Shown here one piece after another: positions 42,716-50,935 of a DNA stretch of 64,000 nucleotides. Within the stretch, counting starts at the first letter, position 1, and each line of letters opens with the position of its first letter. The notes beneath the pieces were generated by a model. That model was not told where the DNA came from. It ran no database searches and saw nothing but the letters and a program-made list of their open reading frames with translations. The translations under genes were made by a program, and so were the position numbers. This DNA is from Tribonema minus (taxonomy: Eukaryota > Sar > Xanthophyceae > Tribonematales > Tribonemataceae). The stretch spans positions 362,523 through 426,522 of the forward strand of contig JAFCMP010000040.1 of assembly GCA_017506865.1 (NCBI GenBank), read 5' to 3'.

Positions 42716-44365
42716 TCACGGATGCGGGCAGCGGACGGCCGGCCCCAGCGCGCTCTCGTAGTAGAGGGCGTGGCCAGGGGGAAGGTCGTCGTCGTCCTCG
42801 CCGCCGCCGTCGCCGCCGCCGTCGCCGCCGGCTTCGGCGTCGACGTCGATCGCCCTCCCCGACGCCGCCAGCGCCGCCAGCCTCCACCTCCGTATGCCGG
42901 GGGACCCCCTCTCCAGCCTCGCCGCGCAGCCCCCGCAGGCCTCCGCGCAGTCGATGACCTCCGTCAGCTCCGCCGTGGCCGTCCCGGGGCGCTTCCGGGT
43001 AGGCCCCAGGGCGTACCGCACGGGGGGGGACGCCAGCCAGTCCGCGGCGCGCCGCGCGAGGGAGGGGGACCGCGCGTCCGACGCCGCGACGCACGCCCCC
43101 GCCGCCCCCGCCGCCCTTAGGTACACCCCCCTCGTGACGCCCCGGGCGGCGACGGCCGCGACGGCGGCGGCGGCCTCCGCGGGGGTAGCCCCCGCGAGCT
43201 CCGCCGCCCGGGTCCCCCTCGTCCTCCACCTCCCCCCCCTGTGCGTGCAGGCGACGCGGAAGACGCGGAGGTCCAGGGTCCGGGGGGCCGCCGGGAAGTC
43301 GACGGGGGCCAGCACCAGCCTCGTCGCCCCCGCGTGGACGGGGTAGCCGGGGTGGTCCGCGGCGACGTCGGAGAGGGGGCGCCCCGCGGCGTCGGTGAGG
43401 ACGCGCCGAGGGTCGGGTCCCAGCGCCGCGAAGGAGGGGTGGCCCCGGACCTCCCCCTCGAGGGCGAAGAACGGGCAGTGCGCGGGCAGGACGACCCTGA
43501 GGCCCACGCCGTCGCCGAGGAGGACCTCGACGACGCGGGGGGGGCGACCCCTTCCTGCGGCCCCCGCGCCCCCTCCCCTGGGCCTGTCCCCCAGCCACAC
43601 CGGGAGGCGCCGGGAGGGAGCCGCGCCGGGAGCGGGAGCGAGAGCCTCGGGAGCGTCCGCGAGAGCGGGGGCCGCGGGAGCCGCGGGAGCGGGAGCCTCG
43701 GGAGCGTCCGCCGCGGGGGCGGGCGCCGCGGGAGCGGGCGCCGCGGGCTTCGCGCGCCGGGCGGCCGCCGCCCCCGCGCACGCCCTGGCCGCGAACGTCA
43801 TCAGCGCGTCCCGCGCGGCGTTGCGGTCCGTCCGGATCAGCGCCAGGACCTTGGCCTCTGCCTCCGCGTGCGTGCAGCCCCCCGCGAACCCCGTCACGCG
43901 CGCCCTCAGCTCGGGGGGGAGGAGCGGCGTGCACCGCGCCGCGGCCACCCCCCTCGCGGCGTCCTCCTCGCGGCGGACGTCGCGCAGGAGCCGGTTCAGG
44001 GACGCCCCGACGCCGTGCGCCCTCAGGGCCGCCAGCCAGGGCCCCTGCGCCCCCCCCCTCCTCAGGTCCGCCGTGCCCGCGAGGCAGGAGTCCCGGTACG
44101 CCGCGTGCAGCTCGAGGGAGGGGTACTCCCCGGGTCGGGCGGGGCGTCCCTCGCGCCGCATGGCGGCCTTGCCCTCGGGCGTGCCCGCCGCGACGACGCT
44201 CGCCCCGTCCACCGCGGCGCCCGAGCTGCGCGAGACGTCCGCGGAGAACGCTGAGGTGACGGCACTGCGGGCGGCCAGCTCCCGGCGCCACACGGCGGAC
44301 GCGCGCTCCGCCATGTCGACGTCCGGGTCCGCGCCCGGGTCCGCGTCCGCCTTGCGCTTGCTCAT
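42716..44365 (-). CDS. Uncharacterised viral protein, 549 residues
   Basis: The frame starts at ATG 44365 (MSKRKADADPGAD), whose basic MSKR start is shared with the gene at 61286. The N-terminal half is helical (MAERASAVWRRELAARSAVTSAFS). A Pro/Ala-rich linker (APAPAAPAPAADAPEAP) splits it from a C-terminal half with beta-rich stretches (RVVEVLLGDGVGLRVVLPAHCPFFALEGEV, RTLDLRVFRVACTHRGGRW) and a Cys cluster CAEACGGC. It ends in an Asp-rich tail. No known family. Its start codon overlaps the stop codon of the upstream SET-tail frame by four bases (ATGA), so the two are probably co-transcribed. Confidence 0.7.
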   Translation of the reverse strand: MSKRKADADPGADPDVDMAERASAVWRRELAARSAVTSAFSADVSRSSGAAVDGASVVAAGTPEGKAAMRREGRPARPGEYPSLELHAAYRDSCLAGTADLRRGGAQGPWLAALRAHGVGASLNRLLRDVRREEDAARGVAAARCTPLLPPELRARVTGFAGGCTHAEAEAKVLALIRTDRNAARDALMTFAARACAGAAAARRAKPAAPAPAAPAPAADAPEAPAPAAPAAPALADAPEALAPAPGAAPSRRLPVWLGDRPRGGGAGAAGRGRPPRVVEVLLGDGVGLRVVLPAHCPFFALEGEVRGHPSFAALGPDPRRVLTDAAGRPLSDVAADHPGYPVHAGATRLVLAPVDFPAAPRTLDLRVFRVACTHRGGRWRTRGTRAAELAGATPAEAAAAVAAVAARGVTRGVYLRAAGAAGACVAASDARSPSLARRAADWLASPPVRYALGPTRKRPGTATAELTEVIDCAEACGGCAARLERGSPGIRRWRLAALAASGRAIDVDAEAGGDGGGDGGGEDDDDLPPGHALYYESALGPAVRCPHP

Positions 44366-44640
44366 GCGAGAGCGCCCGTGCCTTCGCGCGGAGGCCTAGA
44401 TTTGTCGGCGGGGGCCGAGCGGCGCCGGCCGCGGCGGAGGGCGCGCGCGGAGGCGCCGTCCCGCTCCAGCTCCGGCGCCGCCCGCCCCAGCCCCTCGTCG
44501 CGGCACCGCCGCCAGGCGACGTCGATGGCGGCCCGCGCCTCCGCCGGCCTCGGGGGCGAGGGCCTGTACCCGCGCCTCTCGTAGTCCTCCCCGTAGTGAG
44601 CCAGCAGCTCCTCGACGTCCTTTCCCATCGTCCTCCGCAT
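44362..44640 (-). CDS. Short protein with only the C-terminal SET motif (truncated SET paralogue)
   Basis: 92 residues. Residues 8-24 read DVEELLAHYGEDYERRG, which matches the end of the SET domain of the gene at 27825 (GEELLAHYGVDYDRN). The rest of the SET fold is absent, and the tail is Arg-rich. It is either a remnant of a duplicated SET gene whose 5' part was lost or a small protein that reuses this motif. A CT/TA microsatellite starts seven bases upstream of its ATG, and the diverging thioredoxin-like frame starts within it, which fits a rearranged junction. Confidence 0.6.
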   Translation of the reverse strand: MRRTMGKDVEELLAHYGEDYERRGYRPSPPRPAEARAAIDVAWRRCRDEGLGRAAPELERDGASARALRRGRRRSAPADKSRPPREGTGALA

Positions 44641-44646
44641 CTCCGG

Positions 44647-44691
<45 letters not shown>

Positions 44692-45255
44692 CTGCCTCTC
44701 TCTTGCACGTCCCTCTGCCGTACCGGTCTCGCGCTCTGCGTGAGCGCCGTCGTCGCTCGCTCAGCGTCCGCGCGGTCGTCTCCGGACGCCGGCGCGCCGT
44801 CGCTTATTTTCTGCGGCCGACGCAGGAGCATCCCGCACGAGGAGCCTCATGTCCCTCCCCGCGCTCCCCATCCCCGCGTCTGCGTCGGCCTCGCCGCGGC
44901 GGCCGCGGCCGGCTGCTTCCGCGGCCTCGGGAGGGCGACGACGCCACCGGGTCTCGACGCTCCCCCCCGCTCGTCCGGCTACGCCCCCCCGGTCGTCGTC
45001 TTGGTCGCGCGGTGGTGCGGCCACTGCAGGGCGTTCGCCCCGGAGCTCCGGAAGCTCGCGGACGCGCTGCCGGAGGGCGCCCTGAAGGTGTGGGACTCCG
45101 AAGAGCCCGGGGCGGAGGCCGCCATGGCCGCGGCGGGGGCGACGTCCTTCCCCAGCGTCTTCGTCGGGGGGAGGAGGTACTCGGGACCGAGGACCGCGGA
45201 CGCCATCGCCGCGGCCGCGGCGTCCGCGGCCGCGGCGTCGCCGGGCTCGGGGTGA
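44596..45255 (+). CDS. Thioredoxin-like protein with CGHC active site
   Basis: Thioredoxin-fold proteins with CGHC act as disulphide oxidases or isomerases. The fold occupies the last ~95 residues: VVVLVARWCGHCRAFAPELRKLADAL carries the CGHC pair, SFPSVFVGG the cis-proline loop, and an Ala-rich helix ends the protein. The CGHC sequence is typical of PDI-like enzymes, so a role in disulphide formation during virion assembly is plausible. The N terminus is doubtful. The only in-frame ATG is at 44596, and its translation runs through the CT/TA microsatellite as SLSLSLYIYIYIY. A better-looking start (MSLPALPIPAS at 44849) lies in another frame and would need a shift before the segment VGLAAAAAAGCF, a possible membrane anchor. 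I trust the domain, not the start. Confidence 0.75.
44647..44692. repeat. (CT)n(TA)n compound microsatellite
   Basis: A CT run passes directly into a TA run of about 13 units. It lies inside the nominal 5' part of the thioredoxin-like frame and just upstream of the SET-tail gene. Confidence 0.92.
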
Positions 45256-45420
45256 CGTCGCGTCGCGTCGCCCGCGGCCCGCCCGTCGCGCGGAGCGCCT
45301 CCCCGACGTCCCGGCGGAGGGGTCGCGCGGGACAGCGGCGACCACGCGCCCGCGGGGCGAAAATATCTACACTCCCCTCCATCCATCCATCCATCCACCC
45401 CCGTCCCCCGACCCCCGGTC

Positions 45421-46203
45421 ATGGACTCCGGAGACTACATCCACGCCAAGCCCGTGAGGCCCCGCAAGAAGGCCAAGAAGGCCAAGAAGACGCCGGTGCG
45501 CAAGGCCAAGGCCGCGGGCGGGGCCGCCCCCCGCCGCCGCAAGCCGGTCCGCTGCTTCAAGATCTACGTCAGGAGGCTCGCGGAGCGCCACGGCAAGCAC
45601 GCCATCTCCGCCAAGGCCCTCGAGACCCTCGACAACATGACCAAGGGGCTCGTCGGGAAGATCGCCGACGCGGGGTGGGAGGTCTGCAGGGCGGGGGAGA
45701 TGCTGTCCCCCCGGGCCCTGACCGCGGGCCTGGGCGCCGCCGTCGGCCCCGCCTACGCCGCCAAGATCAAGGCCGGAGCCTCGTCCGCCGCGACCCGCTA
45801 CGCCGCCGCCGTCCGCAAGGGCCCCTCCAAGGACTCCTCGGGCAGGCCCGTCAAGGTCTCGGGCTCCGTCAAGGCGGGCACGGTCATGCCCGTCGCCAAG
45901 ATCGTCTCCGACCTCAGGGCGGACGGCCGCAGGGTGTTCGCGACCTGCGGCGCGTTCATCGCGGGCGCCCTCGACGCCCTCGTGGACGAGGTCCTCCGCA
46001 ACTGCGCCGCGTCCGTCAAGACGCGCGGCGCCAAGACGATCCAGTCCTCGGACGTCCGCGACGCGGTGGCCGCCCCCTCCTCCGTGGTGACCCTCAAGAA
46101 GGGCCGCAAGGGGCCCGTCGAGGTGTCCGTGCCCCGCCCGGGCATGGCCTCCGAGGCCCTCGGCGCGGTGTTCGCGGCCGGCTCCGTCGCGGGCGCCCGC
46201 TGA
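45421..46203 (+). CDS. H2B-H2A histone doublet
   Basis: 260 residues carrying two fused histone folds. A Lys-rich tail (PRKKAKKAKKTPVRKAKAAGG) leads to an H2B-like fold at ~44-130: CFKIYVRRLAERHGKHAISAKALETLDNM. After a short basic linker an H2A-like fold at ~148-235 follows: AGTVMPVAKIVSDLRADGRR, then GAFIAGALDALVDEVL and TIQSSDVRDAV, matching H2A's AGLQFPVGRI and YLAAVLEYLTAEIL positions. The order H2B then H2A is that of the Hbeta-Halpha doublets of Marseilleviridae, which form nucleosome-like particles on viral DNA. Divergence from eukaryotic histones is strong, but both folds are complete. The gene is followed by a 30-bp triple repeat and the kinase. No H3-H4 partner is visible in the window. 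A short CCAT run and an AT-rich AAAATATCTAC element lie 45-65 bases upstream. Confidence 0.92.
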   Translation: MDSGDYIHAKPVRPRKKAKKAKKTPVRKAKAAGGAAPRRRKPVRCFKIYVRRLAERHGKHAISAKALETLDNMTKGLVGKIADAGWEVCRAGEMLSPRALTAGLGAAVGPAYAAKIKAGASSAATRYAAAVRKGPSKDSSGRPVKVSGSVKAGTVMPVAKIVSDLRADGRRVFATCGAFIAGALDALVDEVLRNCAASVKTRGAKTIQSSDVRDAVAAPSSVVTLKKGRKGPVEVSVPRPGMASEALGAVFAAGSVAGAR

Positions 46204-46210
46204 GTTCGAT

Positions 46211-46300
46211 GAATCTCGCTCCGCTCGCTTTCGACTCTCGCGACTCTCGCTCCGCTCGTTTTCGTTCTCGCGACTCTCGCTCCGCTCGTTTTCGTTCTCG
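46211..46300. repeat. 30-bp tandem repeat, three copies, between histone and kinase genes
   Basis: Three adjacent 30-bp units (46211-46240, 46241-46270, 46271-46300) share CTCTCGCTCCGCTCG followed by a T-rich block. The last two are identical. The T-rich blocks interrupt G+C-rich DNA just after the histone stop and about 140 bases before the kinase start, so they could serve the end of one transcript or the promoter of the next. Confidence 0.85.
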
Positions 46301-46437
46301 GAAGGCGAAGGTCGGCGCCGTTCCCTCCGCGCTCTTCACTCACCCTTTTTACTGTGAGCGGGCGCTGAAAGGGCGGCTCGCGCGCGCACCTCGTACGCAC
46401 GCCGGCAGGCACGCACGCGCCGCTCCCGTCGCCCCTC

Positions 46438-47769
46438 ATGCTCGTCGGCAAGTACAAGCTCACCTCCGTCATCGGCGAGGGGGCCTTCGGCCAGGTCCGC
46501 CTCGGCACCCACGTCGACACCGGCCTCCGCGTCGCCGTCAAGGTGATGGACCTCGACAGGGTGCGCAAGGAGGGCATGTCCGTGCACGTCCGCAGGGAGA
46601 TCTCCCTCCTCAAGAAGCTCGACCACCCCCGCGTCGTGCGCCTCGTCGAGGTCCTCAAGTCCTCCCGCAACCTCTTCCTGGTCTCCGCCCTCGCCGAGGG
46701 GGGGGACCTCTTCGACAAGATGGCCTCCCAGGAGGCCTTCGACGAGACCGCCGCGAGGCGCCACTTCTCCCAGATGCTCGAGGGGGTCTCCTACTGCCAC
46801 TCCCGGGGCATCTGCCACAGGGACCTCAAGCCCGAGAACGTCCTGCTGGACGCCGAGGGGAACGTCCAGATCACCGACTTCGGCTTCTCCAGGACCTTCC
46901 TCGAGGAGGGGGCGGTGCTGCAGATGTACACCCGCTGCGGGACCCCCAACTACATCGCCCCCGAGGTCATCAGCGGACGGGGCTACAGGGGCCCCCCCGC
47001 GGACGTCTGGAGCCTCGGCGTCATCCTGTACGCCATAATGGCGGGCTCCCTGCCCTTCGACGAGGAGTCCCTGCCGGACCTGTACGCCAAGATCAGGGAG
47101 GGAGAGTTCGCCTTCCCCCGGCACTTCCCCTCCCTCGCCCGGGGCCTGGTGTCCGGCATGCTGACGGTCGCCGTCGACGACCGCCTGACCCTCGAGGGAG
47201 TCGCCGCCCACCCCTGGATGTCCTCCGACGCCCGCCTCAGCCGCGCCAGGACGGGCCGCGTCCTGTCCGTGAGGACCAGCCTGCTGGGGGAGGGGGAGGG
47301 CAGGATGGGGGGACGAGGAGGAGGAGGCGGCGGCGACGGGAGCGGCGGGGACTCGTCCCCCTCGTCCCCGTCGTCCGGGGGCTCCCCCGAGTCCTCCTCC
47401 GCCTCTCGCTACAGGCCCAGGATGGCCTCCGCGCCCGCCTGCCTGGGCGCGTCCGCGCACCCTCACCGCCGCGGGAGGCGAGACGCCGCCGGGAGCGGGG
47501 GGCGGCCCGACGCGCGTCGGGACGACGACGACGACGCCGACCGCGACCGCGAGTCCGGCGCCTCCGGAGCTTCCGCCGCCCCCGTGACTCCGCCCCCGTC
47601 CCCTCCCGTCGCCCCCAGGCGCGAGGACTCCCCCGTCCGGAGCTTCTCCTCCTTCCAGCTCCCCGACGAGATCGCCGAGGGCACGGGCATCGCGGAGGAG
47701 GGGGGCGCGAGCTCCGGCAGCTCGCGCGCGGCCCGGGACGGGTTCGCGTCCACGGAGGCCGCGAACGCC

Positions 47770-47801
<32 letters not shown>

Positions 47802-47922
47802 GGCCCGCACTCCCCCGGCGTCCGCGGCCTCCTCCCGCCCGCCCGCGTGGCCGTCCACCGCGGGAGCGGTGACGCGCATCGTCGGCGCTCTGCGCAGGGC
47901 GGTGTGGCCGGACCGCCGCTGA
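46438..47922 (+). CDS. CAMK/SNF1-like serine/threonine protein kinase
   Basis: 494 residues. The kinase domain fills residues ~6-262 with every essential motif: IGEGAFGQVRLG (ATP loop), VAVKVM (ATP-binding Lys), CHRDLKPEN (catalytic Asp, with Lys typical of Ser/Thr kinases), ITDFGFS (metal-binding Asp), CGTPNYIAPE (activation segment and APE) and DVWSLGVILYAIMAG. The closest group by pattern is SNF1/AMPK/CAMK. The C-terminal 230 residues are disordered and Gly/Ser/Pro-rich, with a DADADADADADA run encoded by repeated GCGGAC. The start lies directly on the N-terminal edge of the domain. Virion-packaged or early-expressed kinases are common in giant viruses. The substrate cannot be read from the sequence. 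All catalytic residues are intact. Confidence 0.97.
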
Positions 47923-47935
47923 GCCCGCCCCCCCC

Positions 47936-47950
47936 GAATTTTATGTGTGA
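47936..47950 (+). promoter_or_regulatory. Candidate viral promoter element AATTTTATGTGT
   Basis: An A/T-rich GAATTTTATGTGTGA stands out in very G+C-rich DNA 43 bases before the start codon at 47993. Nearly the same sequence lies upstream of the capsid gene. Position and conservation suggest a late-gene promoter core. Confidence 0.45.
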
Positions 47951-47992
47951 CCCCCCGTCGTACGCAACCCGCCCCTCCGCTCTCGCCCGTCC

Positions 47993-50416
47993 ATGCCTCG
48001 CCCGCCCATGCCGCGCCGCCGCTCGCCCGCCCCGTCCCGCACCAGGGGCGTGCCCATCTCCTTCGGCCACGCCAAGGGCAGGGTGGTGCGCACCCACGGC
48101 ACCAGCGAGGACGCCCTGAGGGTCGCGGCCTCGTCGGGGTGCTGCGGCATGCTCGCCGGCGACTCCGACGATGACAGCGCGCCCGACGCCGCCGCCGCCC
48201 CGGCCCCCCGCCGCGGCGCCGGCGGCGGCGCCGGCGTGCCCATCTCCTACGGCCACTCCAAGGGCACCGTCGTCAGGGTCGACGGACTCGGGGACAGGGC
48301 CCTGGAGGTCGCCATGGCGGCCCTCGACATCCGCGGCGGAGGACGGGACGGAGGCGGCACGGACAGGCTGCTGCTGGCGTCCGCATTCGACGACGCGTCC
48401 GACGGAGACCTCTACGACGACGGCGACGGCGACGACGACGACGACGCGGAGGAGGAGGCCGCCGCGGAAGCGCGCCGCCGCTCCCGGGGCCGCCGCGCGG
48501 CGTCCCCCCCGGCGCCGCGCGAGAGGCGCGCGTCGTCGGCGTCGGACGGGGGCGCCCCGAGCGGCGCGGCGGAGTCCGCCGCGCCCGCGTCGTGGCCCGC
48601 TCTCGCGGAAGACCCGGTCGAGCCCGCGGCGGAGCCCGCGGTCCCCGGCGGCGACGGCCCCGGCGGCGCCGCGGTCCTGGTGCCGGCGGCGGCGGAGCCC
48701 GCCGTCGCGACGTCGCCGCTCGACGACTGGCGGACCGTCGAGCGATACACCGACCCCCTGCGCGTCGACCTCCGGACGGCGGTGGGCGAGGCCCTTTCGG
48801 CGGCTGAACGCGGCGCGGATGACGCGGTCGTCCGGGCCCTGCTCGACGGGTCCTCGTCTGCGGACGACGCCGCAGTCCTGCTGACCCGTTTCGGCGACGC
48901 CCTCGAGCTGCTGTCGAAGGCGAGAGGCACCGCACCATCGGCCCCCCTCGCCCGCGTGCGGGCCGCCGTGGCCGATTACGCGGCCGCCCTCATCGACGCC
49001 TGCGGCTCGCGCGCTGCCGTCCGCCGTCAGCGAGACCGATCCGCCGAGCTGACGGCGAAATGGAACCGCTCCGTCGCAGCCGCCCTGCCGACGCAGGCCC
49101 TCCTGGACGGCGCCGGAGAACTGCGCGGAGACCGCGAACGGGTCGAAGACGCCGCTCTGTCGCTGGTGAACAGGGCAGGCTTCGCGCGGGCCCTGAGAGA
49201 TCACGTCCCGCCCCCGTCTCTGCTGTTCCTGGATTCGGCCGTCGCCGACGGCGTGACGCGCCGGGACCTGGACGTGTCCCTCGAGGTGGCGCGGGACGCC
49301 GATGCGTTCCTGACGTTTCAGTCGGACCGCGCGACGGACGCCGCGGCAGCGCTGGCGGAGAGCGTCTTCAGAGCGGAACTCTACGAAGCGCGGAGCCAGG
49401 ACCTCATGCGCGCCCGCGCTGAGCTCGCGGGAGCGGCGGGCGCGGCGGCTGCCGCCGCCGCGGCGGGTCGACTGCGGATCGAGCTGGACTCGTTCGTCGC
49501 CTTCACGCGTGACCTCGGCGGATCGGGCGTCGTCGCGGAGGACATCGCGGCCGCGACGATCGCAGAACTGCGGGAGGAGCTCCTGGACGCGGAGCGGAGG
49601 TCGGCAGCGGCGAAGCGGGACGCGGACGCGGAGAGGGAGGCGGCCGAGGCCGAGGCCGCGCGGGCGGCGGCCGAGGCCGACGCCGACGCCGCCGCGACCC
49701 CGTCGCCTCGCGACGACGACGGAGACGGCGACGGAGGCGGCGGCGACGGGTTCGCCACGCCGCCTGCGCTCGACGGAGCCGGGGCCGCTCTTCAGCCCTT
49801 CGCCCCCCCGGCGCTGGACCCCGCGGTCGCCGCCGCTGAGTATCCCTTCCTCCCCCCCGCGACAGTCCCGGACCCCGATGCCGTCGCTCAGGGGTACCCG
49901 GCGTTCGCGGACGAGGCGGCGGCGAGGGACGAGGCCGCGGCGCTCCTGGAGAAGGCGGAGGAGATGAGCGCCAAGTGGAGTGAGGTGGTGGGGCATGCCG
50001 CCGCGGAGGACACGGGCATCAAGACGGAAGTGCTCGGATCCATACCGGAATGCCTGCTCGAGATCCAGGTCATGCGGGCCCAGGCCGATGCCTTGCGAGC
50101 GCGTTTGCCCTCGGTAGCTCAGGCACTGGGGGGCAGGACACTGGGGGCCATCGACGCGGCACAGGAAGCCGTACGCCTAGTCGAGAAGTACTACATGATC
50201 TGGGGCAACCGCGACGCCGCAGAAATCGCGATCAAGGATGCCGAGCAGCACGGCGATGCATCCGCCCTCGCCGCCGCGAACGCAGCTCTGGCGGCGCACA
50301 CGGTCGTCGCGGGCGACTTCGTGAGAGCTCTCGTGGTGCGCGGCGTCGTGCCTGAGCCCGAGGGCACGGCCAGAGAGACAATACTCAGGGACGAGGCTGC
50401 GCAGCTGCTGGCGTGA
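47993..50416 (+). CDS. Large uncharacterised viral protein with duplicated GVPIS-GH motif
   Basis: 807 residues from ATG 47993. The N terminus repeats one module: GVPISFGHAKGRVVRTHG at ~19 and GVPISYGHSKGTVVRVDG at ~81, each followed by EDALRVA/DRALEVA. An acidic stretch with DGDGDDDDDAEEEAA follows. The C-terminal 550 residues are mainly helical (coiled-coil-like around RIELDSF...AELREELLDAERRSAAAKRDADAEREAAEAEA) and include a segment with many prolines (YPFLPPATVPDPDAVAQGYP). No catalytic motif and no family I recognise. Its position immediately before the capsid gene, on the same strand and behind a similar upstream element, suggests a late structural or packaging-associated protein. This is inference only. 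Confidence 0.78.
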   Translation: MPRPPMPRRRSPAPSRTRGVPISFGHAKGRVVRTHGTSEDALRVAASSGCCGMLAGDSDDDSAPDAAAAPAPRRGAGGGAGVPISYGHSKGTVVRVDGLGDRALEVAMAALDIRGGGRDGGGTDRLLLASAFDDASDGDLYDDGDGDDDDDAEEEAAAEARRRSRGRRAASPPAPRERRASSASDGGAPSGAAESAAPASWPALAEDPVEPAAEPAVPGGDGPGGAAVLVPAAAEPAVATSPLDDWRTVERYTDPLRVDLRTAVGEALSAAERGADDAVVRALLDGSSSADDAAVLLTRFGDALELLSKARGTAPSAPLARVRAAVADYAAALIDACGSRAAVRRQRDRSAELTAKWNRSVAAALPTQALLDGAGELRGDRERVEDAALSLVNRAGFARALRDHVPPPSLLFLDSAVADGVTRRDLDVSLEVARDADAFLTFQSDRATDAAAALAESVFRAELYEARSQDLMRARAELAGAAGAAAAAAAAGRLRIELDSFVAFTRDLGGSGVVAEDIAAATIAELREELLDAERRSAAAKRDADAEREAAEAEAARAAAEADADAAATPSPRDDDGDGDGGGGDGFATPPALDGAGAALQPFAPPALDPAVAAAEYPFLPPATVPDPDAVAQGYPAFADEAAARDEAAALLEKAEEMSAKWSEVVGHAAAEDTGIKTEVLGSIPECLLEIQVMRAQADALRARLPSVAQALGGRTLGAIDAAQEAVRLVEKYYMIWGNRDAAEIAIKDAEQHGDASALAAANAALAAHTVVAGDFVRALVVRGVVPEPEGTARETILRDEAAQLLA

Positions 50417-50547
50417 AAGGGGGGCTCGGAGGGGAGACAGCGGCGCGCGGCGCGCGCGCGATCGAAGACGGAATCCGTACTCGTACTCGGCCTGCCTCTC
50501 CTCTCCCCGCACCTCTCACTCTCCGTCCTGCCCGCCGCGAGAGCTGG

Positions 50548-50751
50548 ATGCAGACTCGGAGCGCCCCCCCTCGCGTCGCCTCCGCGCCCGTCCCCCGCCG
50601 CCCCCCGCTGAGCCTCGCTGACCGCGTCAGGCTCGCCGCCGGCTTCGCACAGGCACAGGCGGCCCACCGCAGGGCGCGCTCCGAGGCGGGGTGGAGGGCC
50701 CTCGAGGAGAGGGCCGCGATGGCGAGGGAGGACCGCCCCCGGCGTCAGTAG
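50548..50751 (+). CDS. Small basic protein, 67 residues
   Basis: A short frame from ATG 50548 reads MQTRSAPPRVASAPVPRRPPLSLADRV-type sequence followed by a helix (RLAAGFAQAQAAHRRARSEAGWRALEERAAMA). It fits the gap between the 807-residue protein and the capsid gene on the same strand. The frame is open further upstream, but that part is less protein-like. Tentative. Confidence 0.4.
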   Translation: MQTRSAPPRVASAPVPRRPPLSLADRVRLAAGFAQAQAAHRRARSEAGWRALEERAAMAREDRPRRQ

Positions 50752-50860
50752 CGCCGCCGCCGCCGCCGGCGCCGCCGCCGCCGACGCCGACGCGCCCTCC
50801 CGGTCGGCGCTCCCGCCGCCGCCTCCACCCCTCTCCCGGCCCCACGGCGCGCGCCGGGGA

Positions 50861-50873
50861 GAAATTATGTGTT
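50861..50873 (+). promoter_or_regulatory. Candidate late promoter element AAATTATGTGTTG upstream of the capsid gene
   Basis: GAAATTATGTGTTG lies about 62 bases before the capsid start codon and shares the core A-A-(A/T)-T-T-ATGTGT with the element at 47936. Both are isolated A/T islands in G+C-rich DNA. Confidence 0.45.
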
Positions 50874-50935
50874 GTTCCCTTCCATCCCCCCTCACAGCCC
50901 CCGGGCCAGCCCAGACCCCCCCCCCCCGCGACACC

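Noticed and set aside
44703..48119. 1138-codon plus-strand open frame over the thioredoxin, histone and kinase genes
   Set aside because: It is another frame of the same strand over recognised genes, and its translation is Arg/Pro-rich without motifs.
47237..49996. 919-codon minus-strand open frame opposite kinase tail and 807-residue gene
   Set aside because: The plus-strand genes carry the conserved motifs; this is their shadow.
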